In this document: positions 33,537 to 42,073 of the stretch, piece after piece | Layout: each line of letters starts with the position of its first letter | Numbering within the stretch: the stretch's first letter is position 1 | Origin: NAT127 sp034717695 | GTDB taxonomy: Bacteria; Pseudomonadota; Gammaproteobacteria; Pseudomonadales; Porticoccaceae | Reading direction: 5' to 3' | Assembly: GCA_034717695.1 (NCBI GenBank) | Contig: JAYELS010000048.1 | Coordinates: 62,001 to 126,000, forward strand | DNA: 64,000 bases | Notes under the pieces: generated by a model | Told to the model about the DNA's origin: nothing | What the model saw: the letters and a program-made list of their open reading frames with translations, nothing else | Databases searched by the model: none | Translations under genes and position numbers: made by a program

Positions 33537-34916
33537 TCAACCCCGCGGGCGAATCGCCTGCAGCAACATCCCCGTGCCCCAGGACGAGCTGCCGCAACCC
33601 CGCAGCAGGAAATCCTGGCGCAGCAACCAGCGGTGGAAGTAGCGGACCAAGTTGGCGTCCCTTTCCGGGCCGGCCCCCTGAATGAAATCCACCAGGGCGA
33701 TTTCCGCGTCCTCCGGGCTGGCCAGGGGGCGGCCGAGCAGTTGCGCGGCATCGGCGAGATTGTCCGCCTGCACGGCGCGACCGTGGAGATTGGCCCGTTC
33801 CACATAGCGTGCCAGGGAATCCGCCTTGCCCATCTCGTAGTCCGCCATGTCGCCGTGCCCGCCCAGGCGCGGCAGGCTCTCCCGCAGATGGCGGGTGGCG
33901 GCGTCGTAGACGAGGGGTGCCGCCGCCGGCGGATCGATGTCGCGGAGATCGACGCCGAGAATCTCGGCGATGGCGTTGATGGCCCAGCGGGTTGTGCCAA
34001 CACTGAAGCTCAGGTAGGCCACATAGTCGTCATTGATGTCCGGGTCGAAGGCGAGGGGCCACAGCAAGAAACCGTTCACCGCGCAAAAACCGGCGGTGTG
34101 GAATTCCACGGTGTTCTTGTCGAGCCTGTCCCCGGTGAGCTGCTCGTAGTGGTCCATCAGGGTGTTGATGTCGCCGAGGGGCTCGGTGCTGTCGCGAAGG
34201 CGCATGCCGGCGAACTCGGCGATGGGGTCCCCCACGTAGCCCACTTCGAAATCGATAAGGCCCGTCAAGCGGTCGTCCTGGAACAGGAACTGGCCGGAAT
34301 CGGCGGTGATGAAGGCCGCCCGTTGGCGATGCTCCGGCACGTTGCGCACCACCCATCGCCAGATGAACTCCATCAGGGCGAAGGGGCGACCGGCCATGCG
34401 CTGGCGATAGATCTTCTCGCAGGCTTCATAGAGGCCGAGGGCGATCTCCCGGGGTGTGCCGGGCACCGGCAGGCCGATGGCGCTGAATTCGGCGGTGGGC
34501 ACCTCATGGAGGGCGGCGAGGGCCTCGATATACTGGGTGCGGATGGCTTCCCGGGCACCGTCGCTCCGGGCTGTGGCGAGGTTGATCTGCCCGGGGATCA
34601 GGTCCATGACGATGGCGACAGGGTCCTCCATCATGCCGTACACATGGGGTACCGGGATGCCGTGGCGCTCGAGGATGTCGTGGACGGCGGCCTCCTGGCG
34701 CAGACCCATGGGCCCCACGTAATTCTTGCCCTTCTCGGCGCGCACGTGGATGCGGCGCGGCTCGCCGTCGATGATCATGTCCACATCCCAGGCTGGCCGC
34801 CAACGGGCCTGGCGGGCAAAGCGGGTAATGGTGCCGGGGATCATGCGCAGCAGGTTGTCGTGGATGGTCTGGTCGAGGGGGTCGGCGTGTGCTGTGAATG
34901 TGGATTGCGAGGTCAT
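33537..34916 (-). CDS. APH-like phosphotransferase family protein with altered catalytic loop
   Basis: A 459-residue protein with an aminoglycoside-phosphotransferase-type kinase fold (about 20-350) and a further C-terminal helical part of about 100 residues. Visible features are the N-lobe strand WDVDMIIDGEPRRIHVRAE, the hinge IPVPHVYGMMEDPVAIVMDLIPG, and the metal-binding segment GLIDFEVGYVGDPIAEFAGM. The catalytic loop reads TADSGQFLF where active kinases have HGDxxxxN: His is Thr and the loop is shorter, with Gln in place of Asn. The protein at 52066-53412 shares this feature. The MTSQS start (34916) is used. Second gene of the operon; such kinases often accompany acyl-CoA or xenobiotic metabolism genes. 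Confidence 0.75.
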   Translation of the reverse strand: MTSQSTFTAHADPLDQTIHDNLLRMIPGTITRFARQARWRPAWDVDMIIDGEPRRIHVRAEKGKNYVGPMGLRQEAAVHDILERHGIPVPHVYGMMEDPVAIVMDLIPGQINLATARSDGAREAIRTQYIEALAALHEVPTAEFSAIGLPVPGTPREIALGLYEACEKIYRQRMAGRPFALMEFIWRWVVRNVPEHRQRAAFITADSGQFLFQDDRLTGLIDFEVGYVGDPIAEFAGMRLRDSTEPLGDINTLMDHYEQLTGDRLDKNTVEFHTAGFCAVNGFLLWPLAFDPDINDDYVAYLSFSVGTTRWAINAIAEILGVDLRDIDPPAAAPLVYDAATRHLRESLPRLGGHGDMADYEMGKADSLARYVERANLHGRAVQADNLADAAQLLGRPLASPEDAEIALVDFIQGAGPERDANLVRYFHRWLLRQDFLLRGCGSSSWGTGMLLQAIRPRG

Positions 34917-34994
34917 GGGGCGCTGTCCTGGCGGCTGCCCGGGCCCCCCGTCCCTCGACGCGGGGGCCAACGGCAAGCGGATAATGGGTTGGAA

Positions 34995-35429
34995 TCAGGA
35001 TTTCAGTACGTCGAAGCCGCCGATCACCGTCAACTTCTCGACTCCCTGCTGCTTGATCACGCTGGCCATGTCCATGTATTCACGCCAGCCGCTAATGAGG
35101 TTATCGCTGTTGAGCTCGAACACCGCCACCAGGGGGATTTGCAGCCATCCCTGGTCGGTCAGGGCTTCGTCTAGCCGCTCGGTGAAGACATGGTTGCCGC
35201 CGGAGCCGATGGCGAGGATGGTGCTGCGGTTCGAGCGGTAGTTGTCCATCATCGACTGGATTTCGGCGCGGATCGCCTCGCGGCCGTGGAGCGGTTCGGT
35301 GACGGGCACCGCCATCTGGTAGACGGCATTCTCGGCGATATAGGACATGGTCTTGTCGAGGTTCTCGGGCCAACCCTTGTCGAATGTGCTGATCAGATCC
35401 CTGACCACTTGTTCCTGCTGCATACCCAT
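34995..35429 (-). CDS. Limonene-1,2-epoxide hydrolase-like protein
   Basis: A 144-residue protein with the family triad pattern: Arg85 and Asp87 in FTERLDEAL and Asp120 in SGWREYMD, spaced like the Arg99-Asp101-Asp132 triad of limonene-1,2-epoxide hydrolase. An epoxide-opening activity is plausible; the substrate is unknown. First gene of the five-gene unit, directly downstream of the tandem repeat at 35493-35521. A second such protein is encoded at 13984. Confidence 0.72.
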   Translation of the reverse strand: MGMQQEQVVRDLISTFDKGWPENLDKTMSYIAENAVYQMAVPVTEPLHGREAIRAEIQSMMDNYRSNRSTILAIGSGGNHVFTERLDEALTDQGWLQIPLVAVFELNSDNLISGWREYMDMASVIKQQGVEKLTVIGGFDVLKS

Positions 35430-35492
35430 GGGCTGCTCCTGTTATGGTGTTGTGTGGGTGTCGCCGCCGGCGAATCCGGCGCTGCCGGTGCG

Positions 35493-35521
35493 GACTTAAG
35501 CAAATCGACTCTAGGCAAATC
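35493..35521. promoter_or_regulatory. Tandem direct repeat, candidate AraC-type activator site
   Basis: Two adjacent copies of GACTyTArGCAAATC-like sequence: a 14-bp copy at 35493-35506 (GACTTAAGCAAATC) and a 15-bp copy at 35507-35521 (GACTCTAGGCAAATC). They lie 64 nt upstream of the first gene of the minus-strand operon and next to an AraC-family gene. Adjacent direct repeats near a promoter are typical of AraC-type activator sites. Confidence 0.5.
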
Positions 35522-35595
35522 AGGCCCGCCGGTACAGGGTTCGCGCTATCCCTCAAACCCCCATTGCCATTGCTGAAAAGCGGCGCCTTATTGCC

Positions 35596-36498
35596 TCAGT
35601 GACGGGCCAGGCCCGCCCCCTCGCGGAACTCCTGGGGGGTCAGGGCCGTGGCCTTGCGAAAGGCGGCGGTGAAGGCCGCGGCGTTCTGGAAGCCGCAGAT
35701 ATAGGCCACCTCCTTGATCAGCAGCTGATCATCCTGGAGCAGGGCGCGGGCCTTGTTGATGCGGGATTCGGCGATGTATTGGCGCAGGGTGATGCCCAGG
35801 CTGTTCTTGAATCTCTCCGACAGCTGGCGGGGTTGCAGGCCGCAGGCCGCCGACAGCTCAACAAGGGACGGGCCGAGCCCCCGGGACGCTTCGATCAGAT
35901 CCCTCAGGGTTTGCAGCTGGGACGGGCTCAGCCGGCCGTTGTCGGCGTGGGCGGGGCAACCGAGCCCCGGGTAGTGGCGGCGCAGCTCGAAGGCGATCAG
36001 GGTGAGCAGGCTGTCGGTCTGCAGCTTGCTGGCAAAGCCGGGTGATGCGGTCTCCTCCGCCAAGCGGCGCAGCAGGGACTCCAGGAACGGGTTGTGGATG
36101 TTGATGGTGGACGCCAGGTCGATGTTTTCCCAGCACCATTCGAAGCCGCCAAGCAGCCCCAGCTTCGACAGGTCGAACATGCACGACAGGGTGCGCTGGT
36201 GGCCCCGGGTCCAGGCGGCGTAGAGTGTCGCGCCGGGGGGGACCAGCAGGATGTCGTCGATGGTCTGGCGCTTGCGGTGATCGACCCCCGGGTCGTAGGA
36301 GCAGAAGATATTGCGGGCGGGGAAGTAGGGCAGTTCGATAAAGCAGTAGTTCCTCGGCTCGAAGGTGGCTTCCCCGGGCTCCGTCCAGTCCACGTTGTGG
36401 ATCTGAATGTCGTAGGCGTCGTCGCAGATGCGCCCCTCCACCCGGCGTCGGTCGGGGAGACGTTCGGCCTTGAATGACTTGCTGTGCACACTTTCCAT
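35596..36498 (-). CDS. AraC-family transcriptional regulator
   Basis: A 300-residue regulator. The N-terminal part (about 1-190) is a cupin-like effector/dimerisation domain; the C-terminal AraC DNA-binding domain (about 195-298) contains two helix-turn-helix units, LVELSAACGLQPRQLSERFKN and IKEVAYICGFQNAAAFTAAFRK, and ends with the usual P-x-E-F-R. The ATG at 36498 is preceded by an in-frame GTG at 36501, which is equally possible. It lies between the five-gene unit it probably controls and the divergent EthD-SDR pair. Confidence 0.9.
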   Translation of the reverse strand: MESVHSKSFKAERLPDRRRVEGRICDDAYDIQIHNVDWTEPGEATFEPRNYCFIELPYFPARNIFCSYDPGVDHRKRQTIDDILLVPPGATLYAAWTRGHQRTLSCMFDLSKLGLLGGFEWCWENIDLASTINIHNPFLESLLRRLAEETASPGFASKLQTDSLLTLIAFELRRHYPGLGCPAHADNGRLSPSQLQTLRDLIEASRGLGPSLVELSAACGLQPRQLSERFKNSLGITLRQYIAESRINKARALLQDDQLLIKEVAYICGFQNAAAFTAAFRKATALTPQEFREGAGLARH

Positions 36499-36524
36499 CA
36501 CGACCTCGTCAGCGGGTAATAGTT

Positions 36525-36614
36525 ATTTGTCGCGGCTTGGGGCATATTAATACGCCTGTCTCACGGGGACAAATGCCGGGGGGTTATATGCAGCCGCTTT
36601 ACCGGGATCAAATG
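36525..36614. promoter_or_regulatory. CAAAT-core elements in the AraC/EthD divergent region
   Basis: The 216-bp region between the AraC and EthD genes carries ATTTGTC (36525-36531), its inverted match GACAAAT (36568-36574), and a related GATCAAATG (36606-36614). They share the CAAAT core of the tandem repeat at 35493. AT-rich CATATTAATA (36543-36552) sits between the first two. These are candidate operators for autoregulation and for the EthD-SDR operon. Confidence 0.35.
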
Positions 36615-36714
36615 AAAGCCGTTGAGACGCGGGGAGGGTGAGCCTAGGATGGTGTCCCGCACCCTGTCGATCGGTGCATTCCCGTCATCCAACCTGTCAG
36701 AGGTTCCAGCCACC

Positions 36715-37434
36715 ATGATAAAAGCCATTGGCCTAGGCAAGAAGCGCGCGGGCATGACCCGCGAGCAAGCCCAGCAATACCATATCAACCACCACGCGCC
36801 CCTCGGCAAGCGGGTTGCCGGCCCCCTGGGGCTGAGCCGCTATGTGGGCTACTACCCCCAGCTGGCCACCAATATTGCCGGCGAGGTGCTGGCGGACGTG
36901 CCCTGGGATTTCATCGTCCCGGAGTGGTACACCGAGGAGCTTTACAACAACTTTGAACACTGGCGCAGCAACGATCCCGACGGTATTGCCATCGTCGAGG
37001 ACGAAAAGCGCTTCTGCGACCACGCCAACGGCTATCTGCTGCTCTGCGACGTCAATGTCATCGTCCCGGACAGCGGCAAGACAGGGGTCAACATCTTCTT
37101 CGGTGCCAAGCGCAAGCCGGGGTTGACGCCCCGGGACCACCACGACAAGCACCGCACCCTGATCGGCCCCTGGGCCAAGCGGGTGTACGGCGATGCCCTG
37201 CTGGACTACACCGCCTACTACATCCACGAGGCCCACAACCTGGAGCGGGGCCGGGTGGACGAGGCGCCCTACGACGTGATGGTGCAGGCCCGCTTCGACG
37301 AGGCCGCCATGGCCAACATGAGCGAGTGGATGGCGCGCCCCGACGTGGTGGAGTTGCTGGAGGAGGAGAGCAAGTTCATGGACACCGGTACGCTGGTTTC
37401 CATGGTGTGCACCTACCATCCCTATATCGTTTGA
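36715..37434 (+). CDS. EthD-domain protein, two tandem domains
   Basis: A 239-residue protein with two dimeric alpha-beta-barrel (EthD-type) modules. The first begins MIKAIGLGKKRAGMTREQAQQYHINHHAPLG-like and the second NIFFGAKRKPGLTPRDHHDKH. Both carry a His-rich stretch followed by a Gly/Pro turn. EthD domains occur in catabolic and polyketide clusters as cyclases, accessory proteins or oxygenases without cofactor; the role here is unknown. The ATG at 36715 follows AGAGGT; the frame opens upstream at 36622, inside the promoter region. Followed by an SDR gene after 49 nt. Confidence 0.75.
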   Translation: MIKAIGLGKKRAGMTREQAQQYHINHHAPLGKRVAGPLGLSRYVGYYPQLATNIAGEVLADVPWDFIVPEWYTEELYNNFEHWRSNDPDGIAIVEDEKRFCDHANGYLLLCDVNVIVPDSGKTGVNIFFGAKRKPGLTPRDHHDKHRTLIGPWAKRVYGDALLDYTAYYIHEAHNLERGRVDEAPYDVMVQARFDEAAMANMSEWMARPDVVELLEEESKFMDTGTLVSMVCTYHPYIV

Positions 37435-37483
37435 AGCGGGTTCTGACGGCCCGGCATAACCATAAACCAACAGAGACCTGACC

Positions 37484-38281
37484 ATGCAAAGACTCAAGGG
37501 CCAAGTGGCCATCATTACCGGCGGTGCCGGCGGCATCGGCGCGGTGACCGCCGAGCGCTTCATCGGCGAGGGCGCCACCGTGGTGGTGGCGGATATCGAT
37601 CTGGCCCACGCCCAGGCCGTTGCCGACAGGCTCGGCCCGAATGCCCTCCCCATGGCCCTCGACATTGGCGACGAAGCGGCCTTCAAGGCCGCCATCGATA
37701 CCACTGTCGAGCGCTTCGGCAAACTCGATATCCTGTTCAACAACGCGGCCCTGACCAGCCCGGAGACCCTCCACCAGGACACCGACATCACTGCCATCCC
37801 CGCGGAGGTGTGGACCCGCATCCTCCACGTCAATCTCACCGGCTACATGTTCGGCTGTCGCCACGCCATTCCCCATATGGCCGCCAACGGCGGCGGCACC
37901 ATCGTCAACATGGCCTCCGGGGCGGGGCAGGCGGCGGACGCCAGCCGGGTCGCCTATGGCGCCTCCAAGGCGGGGGTGATCTCGCTCACCCAGTACGTCG
38001 CCACCCAGCACGCCCACCAGCGGGTGCGTTGCAACGCCATTGCCCCGGGCCCGGTGATCACCCCCACCTTCCGCAAGGTGGCGCCGGAGCTGATTGCCAT
38101 CATCGGCCGCCACGCCCTTACCCCGGAGTTGGGGGAGCCCGAGGATATCGCCGCCCTGGCCACCTTCCTCGCCAGCCGTGAATCGAAGTACATCAACGGC
38201 CAGGTGATCACCATCGACGGCGGCATGAGCGCCCACCATGCCCATGTCATGGATCTTCAGGACCATATGCGCGGTGCTTGA
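37484..38281 (+). CDS. Short-chain dehydrogenase/reductase
   Basis: A classical SDR of 265 residues, NAD(P)-dependent oxidoreductase of alcohols/ketones. The cofactor loop TGGAGGIG (12-19) is followed by an acidic residue in VADIDL (Asp37), suggesting NAD preference; LFNNAAL (85-90) stabilises the fold. The catalytic triad is Ser145 in NMASGAGQ, Tyr158 and Lys162 in YGASK, and the IDGGMSAHH end is typical. Probably co-transcribed with the EthD gene upstream. Converges on the TetR gene (27 bp between stops). Confidence 0.88.
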   Translation: MQRLKGQVAIITGGAGGIGAVTAERFIGEGATVVVADIDLAHAQAVADRLGPNALPMALDIGDEAAFKAAIDTTVERFGKLDILFNNAALTSPETLHQDTDITAIPAEVWTRILHVNLTGYMFGCRHAIPHMAANGGGTIVNMASGAGQAADASRVAYGASKAGVISLTQYVATQHAHQRVRCNAIAPGPVITPTFRKVAPELIAIIGRHALTPELGEPEDIAALATFLASRESKYINGQVITIDGGMSAHHAHVMDLQDHMRGA

Positions 38282-38307
38282 CGGGGAGGGCCCCGGGGAG
38301 GAGTGGC

Positions 38308-38928
38308 TCAGCGCAGGGCGTTGAGGGCAAAGTCCAGGGACGCCGCCCGCCAGCGCTCGATGCCCTCCTGGGAGGTGAAGTCGATGCTGGTGGCTTCCGA
38401 CATCACCACGTCGTTGAGGAAGCAGGCGGTCGCGAGGTGAAACAGCATCCAGAAGGTGATCTCCGGATCGAGGCCCTGGCGGAACTCGCCACTGGCCATG
38501 CCACGCTCGAGGACCGGTTTGAAGACCTGGTCGACGGTGGCCCGCATGGTGGGAATGAAGCGGCTCGACTGGGTGATGTGCTCGCCGTGGTGGAGGGCCT
38601 GGTCGAGGGTCAGGGCGGCGTAACTGGGGTGGCTGATGAAGTCGTCGATGATGGTGTTGATCAGTCGCGCGATGGCGTCCCGGGGTGCCAGGGTGGCGTA
38701 GGACTGCGCATCGTCGAGAATGCCCATGCCCTCGGACACCGTTTCGAGGGTCGCCCGGTAGAGCTGGTCCTTGGTGCGGAAGTAGTGGTACACCAGCTGC
38801 TTGGTGACCCGGGCCTCCCGGGCGATGTTCTCGATATTGGCCGCTTCAAAGCCCCTGGCGGCGAATTCCCCCTCGGCGGCCTTGATGATTCGCTCCAGTG
38901 TGTTTCCCTTGTCTCTTTGCGCGCCCAC
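38308..38928 (-). CDS. TetR-family transcriptional regulator
   Basis: 206-residue repressor. The N-terminal helix-turn-helix (about 12-55) is NTLERIIKAAEGEFAARGFE, AANIENIAREARVTKQLVYH and YFRTKDQLYRATLE. The C-terminal ligand-binding/dimerisation domain is all-helical. The start is GTG at 38928 with GGGGTGGA upstream; no ATG exists near the domain start. Downstream of and convergent with SDR, divergent from dnaX across 192 bp. Ligand unknown; likely linked to the EthD/SDR catabolic genes. Confidence 0.88.
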   Translation of the reverse strand: MGAQRDKGNTLERIIKAAEGEFAARGFEAANIENIAREARVTKQLVYHYFRTKDQLYRATLETVSEGMGILDDAQSYATLAPRDAIARLINTIIDDFISHPSYAALTLDQALHHGEHITQSSRFIPTMRATVDQVFKPVLERGMASGEFRQGLDPEITFWMLFHLATACFLNDVVMSEATSIDFTSQEGIERWRAASLDFALNALR

Positions 38929-39120
38929 AGTGGTCCACCCCGTTGTATAAGCCGCGCCATGGTAGCAGGCCGGGACCCGGTGGCAACAACGGCGTCCGGG
39001 GGAGGGGTTCGCCGATATCCCCTTTCCGGGCAACTCCCGGCGGCGCGGCCTCGCGCCGTGGCGTGAAACACCCGGCCCATGCCCGTATAATGCCCCACTC
39101 GTTTCCCAAGCAGGTTGCCC

Positions 39121-41040
39121 ATGAGCTATCAGGTCCTCGCCCGCAAATGGCGCCCCCGCACCTTCGACGAGATGGTGGGGCAGGAGCATGTGCTGAAGGC
39201 CCTGGTCAACGGCCTCGACAACGGGCGCCTGCACCACGCCTATCTCTTCACCGGCACCCGGGGCGTGGGCAAGACCACCCTGGCGCGGATCATCGCCAAG
39301 TGCCTCAACTGCGAGCGCGGCGTCAGCTCCACCCCCTGCGGTGAGTGCGGCGCCTGCAGGGCCATCGCCGAGGGCCGTTTCGTCGACCTGCTGGAGGTGG
39401 ACGCCGCGTCCCGCACCAAGGTGGAAGACACCCGGGAGATGCTCGACAACGTCCAGTACCTGCCCACCAGCGGCCGCTACAAGGTGTACCTCATCGACGA
39501 GGTGCACATGCTCTCCACCCACAGCTTCAACGCCCTGCTGAAGACCCTGGAGGAGCCGCCGCCCCATGTGAAGTTTCTCCTCGCCACCACCGATCCGCAA
39601 AAGCTGCCGGTGACGATTCTCTCCCGCTGCCTGCAATTCAACCTCAAGAACCTCGGCCCTGAGCGCATCGTCGGCCACCTCAAGCACGTGCTGGGGGAGG
39701 AGAAAGTCCCCTTCGAGGAGGAGGCCCTGTGGGCCCTCGGCCGCGCCGCCGACGGCAGCATGCGGGATGCCCTGAGCCTCACCGACCAGGCCATCGCCCA
39801 CGGCGGCGGCCAGGTCACCCAGGCCGAGGTGGCCGCCATGCTCGGCACCATCGACCGGGGCGCTGTGGTGGACATCTGCGAGGCGGTGGCCCGGGGCGAT
39901 GCCGCGCAGGCCCTGGCCCTGGTGCAGCGCCTGGCCGATCACGCCCCCGATTACGGCGAGGCCCTGGCGGAGATGCTGTCCTTCTGGCATCGGGTGGCCA
40001 TCGCCCAGACCGCCCCCGACGCCCTCGACCAGAGCCACGGCGATCACCACCCGGTACTGCAACTCGCCGCCCAGCTGAGCCGCGAGGATGTGCAGCTTTA
40101 CTACCAGATCGCCCTGCTGGGGCGACGCGACCTGCCGTTTGCCGCCGATCCCCGCTCCGGGTTTGAAATGGTGCTGTTGCGCCTGCTGGCGTTCCAGCCC
40201 CAGTTGCCCGATGGTGTGATGGATGAGCCTCCGCCGCGCCGCGCCCCGGCCAATCCCCAGGCGCCCGCGCCATCCCCAGCGCCCCCCCGCCCCGAAGCCA
40301 CGGCACCGGTGGTCGCCAGTCCCGTCGAGCCGGCCCCGGCGGGGCAGGGGGGTGGCCCTCGCCTGTCCCTGGTCAAACCGGCGCCGGTGGAGGCGCCCCC
40401 TGTCGGCGACCAAGAACCCGATGGCGATCGCCCCCCCTGGGAGGAATACGACGAGACCGCCGCTGTCAGCCCGCCGGCCCTGGTGCGGGAGCAAAAGCCC
40501 ACCCCGGCCCGCACCGAACGGGCCCAGGCCGCGGTGGCCCTGGCGAGCCCGCCGGACGTGGCGCCGGCCGCCCCCGCACCCGCCAGCGACACCGCCCCCG
40601 ATATCGCCCCTGCCATGCCCCGGGGAGCGAGGCCCGCCCCGCTGGCCCTCGCCGAGCTGCGGCCCGGCAACTGGATCGACGTCTACCTCGGGCTGGAGGT
40701 GGGGGGCCTGCTGCAGAATATCGCCGCCAACCTCGAACTGGTGGCGGTGGAAGGCAGCCAGCTGCGCTTCAATCTCGACAGCGGCAATAGCACCCTCTAC
40801 AAGGACGACCATCAGGGCCGCCTGGCGGAGGTGCTCGGGGACTACCTCGGCCAGCCGGTCCAGGTGGCCATCGACGTCGGCCCGGTGATCCACGAGACCC
40901 CCTGGATGATCCTCCAGCGGCGCCGCGCCGAGCGCCTCGCCGAGGCGGTGGCGAGCCTGCGCCAGGACCCCCACGTCCGCGCCCTGGAGAGCCTCCTGGG
41001 GGGCGAGCTGGTGGACGCCAGCGTCAAGCCCATCGACTGA
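39121..41040 (+). CDS. dnaX: DNA polymerase III subunits gamma/tau
   Basis: Clamp-loader ATPase and organiser of the replicative holoenzyme. From the ATG at 39121 the protein is 639 residues: AAA+ module with Walker A GTRGVGKTT (about 43-51), a four-Cys zinc finger (CLNCERG...CGECGAC), Walker B-like LIDEVHMLS, and the sensor loop TTDPQKLPVTILSRC. A Pro/Ala-rich linker (about 365-510) leads to the C-terminal tau domain (LAELRPGNWIDVYLGLEVGG) for polymerase/helicase binding. No AAAAAAG-type slippery site was seen in the linker, so a gamma form by frameshift is not supported. Starts the dnaX-ybaB-recR unit. Confidence 0.97.
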   Translation: MSYQVLARKWRPRTFDEMVGQEHVLKALVNGLDNGRLHHAYLFTGTRGVGKTTLARIIAKCLNCERGVSSTPCGECGACRAIAEGRFVDLLEVDAASRTKVEDTREMLDNVQYLPTSGRYKVYLIDEVHMLSTHSFNALLKTLEEPPPHVKFLLATTDPQKLPVTILSRCLQFNLKNLGPERIVGHLKHVLGEEKVPFEEEALWALGRAADGSMRDALSLTDQAIAHGGGQVTQAEVAAMLGTIDRGAVVDICEAVARGDAAQALALVQRLADHAPDYGEALAEMLSFWHRVAIAQTAPDALDQSHGDHHPVLQLAAQLSREDVQLYYQIALLGRRDLPFAADPRSGFEMVLLRLLAFQPQLPDGVMDEPPPRRAPANPQAPAPSPAPPRPEATAPVVASPVEPAPAGQGGGPRLSLVKPAPVEAPPVGDQEPDGDRPPWEEYDETAAVSPPALVREQKPTPARTERAQAAVALASPPDVAPAAPAPASDTAPDIAPAMPRGARPAPLALAELRPGNWIDVYLGLEVGGLLQNIAANLELVAVEGSQLRFNLDSGNSTLYKDDHQGRLAEVLGDYLGQPVQVAIDVGPVIHETPWMILQRRRAERLAEAVASLRQDPHVRALESLLGGELVDASVKPID

Positions 41041-41073
41041 AACCCCACCCCTATCACGAGGAGTTGCCCCGCC

Positions 41074-41394
41074 ATGAAAGGTTTGAATGACCTGATGAAG
41101 CAGGCCCAGCAGATGCAGGAGAACCTCCAGCGGATGCAGGAGGAAGCGGCCAAGGCCGAGGTTACCGGCGAGTCCGGGGCCGGTCTGGTACAGGTGGTGA
41201 TGAACGGCCGCCACGATGTGCGCAAGGTCACCATCGCCCCGGAACTGCTGTCGGAAGAAAAGGAACTGCTGGAGGATCTCCTCGCCGCCGCCGTCAACGA
41301 CGCGGTGCGCAAGATCGAAGTCCAGACCCAGGAGAAGATGTCGTCCCTGACCTCGGGGTTCAACTTCCCTCCTGGCTTCAAGATGCCTTTCTAG
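41074..41394 (+). CDS. ybaB: YbaB/EbfC family nucleoid-associated protein
   Basis: 106-residue DNA-binding dimer of the YbaB/EbfC family. Sequence: MKGLNDLMKQAQQMQENLQRMQ, then the central beta-strand part AGLVQVVMNGRHDVRKVTIAPELL, and the end SGFNFPPGFKMPF. The ATG at 41074 follows GAGGAG. Standard position between dnaX and recR, with an established link to recombination. Confidence 0.96.
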   Translation: MKGLNDLMKQAQQMQENLQRMQEEAAKAEVTGESGAGLVQVVMNGRHDVRKVTIAPELLSEEKELLEDLLAAAVNDAVRKIEVQTQEKMSSLTSGFNFPPGFKMPF

Positions 41395-41433
41395 CTTGTT
41401 GAATTTTAATTATTTCAAAGTCGAGGCTCTGCC

Positions 41434-42030
41434 GTGTTCGGTCCTGTAATCGATGAGTTGATCGACGCCCTGCGCTGCCTGCCGGGGGTCGGGCCCAAGT
41501 CCGCCCAGCGGATGGCCCTTCATCTTCTGGAGCGCAACCGGGAGGGCGGGCTGCGGCTCGCCACCGCCATCGACAGCGCCGCCCGCCAGGTCAGCCGCTG
41601 CCAGCGCTGTCGCAACCTCACCGAGAACGATCTGTGCGCCATCTGCGCCAATCCGCGCCGCGATGACAAGCGGGTTTGCGTGGTGGAGACCCCGGCCGAT
41701 CTGTTCGCCATCGAGCAGTCCGGCAGCTATCGGGGACTCTACTTCGTGCTGATGGGGCATCTTTCCCCCATCGACGGTATCGGCCCCGAGGCCATCGGCG
41801 TCGACCAGCTGATGCGCCGCCTCGACAGCGACGGCGTCGAGGAGCTGATCCTCGCCACCAACCTCACCATCGAGGGGGAGGCCACCGCCCACTACATCGG
41901 CGAGCGCGCCCGGGGCGCAGGGGTCAGCGTCACCCGCATCGCCCACGGCGTGCCCCTCGGGGGCGAGCTGGAGTACGTGGATGGCGGCACCCTGGCACAC
42001 GCCTTCAACAGCCGCAAGCAACTCTTCTAG
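41434..42030 (+). CDS. recR: Recombination mediator RecR
   Basis: Works with RecF/RecO to load RecA at ssDNA gaps. The 198-residue protein has the helix-hairpin-helix LRCLPGVGPKSAQRMALHLL (13-32), the zinc finger CQRCRNLTENDLCAICANPRRD, and the Toprim fold with VVETPADLFAIE, IDGIGPEAIGVDQL and ATNLTIEGEATAHYI. The start is GTG at 41434 with GAGG upstream. A 43-nt gap precedes rnd. Confidence 0.97.
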   Translation: MFGPVIDELIDALRCLPGVGPKSAQRMALHLLERNREGGLRLATAIDSAARQVSRCQRCRNLTENDLCAICANPRRDDKRVCVVETPADLFAIEQSGSYRGLYFVLMGHLSPIDGIGPEAIGVDQLMRRLDSDGVEELILATNLTIEGEATAHYIGERARGAGVSVTRIAHGVPLGGELEYVDGGTLAHAFNSRKQLF

Positions 42031-42073
42031 TGCCCGCCAATCCAGCGCCCGCCAACTTCAAGGATATGTCCCA

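Noticed and set aside
40250..40720. Programmed frameshift in dnaX producing the gamma subunit
   Set aside because: No A-rich slippery heptamer or downstream stimulatory pattern seen in the linker-coding region.
38929..41214. Minus-strand frame fused upstream of the TetR gene, antisense to dnaX and ybaB
   Set aside because: Open only because of GC bias. The TetR domain starts cleanly at the GTG at 38928 with a good ribosome binding site; the upstream translation is low-complexity.
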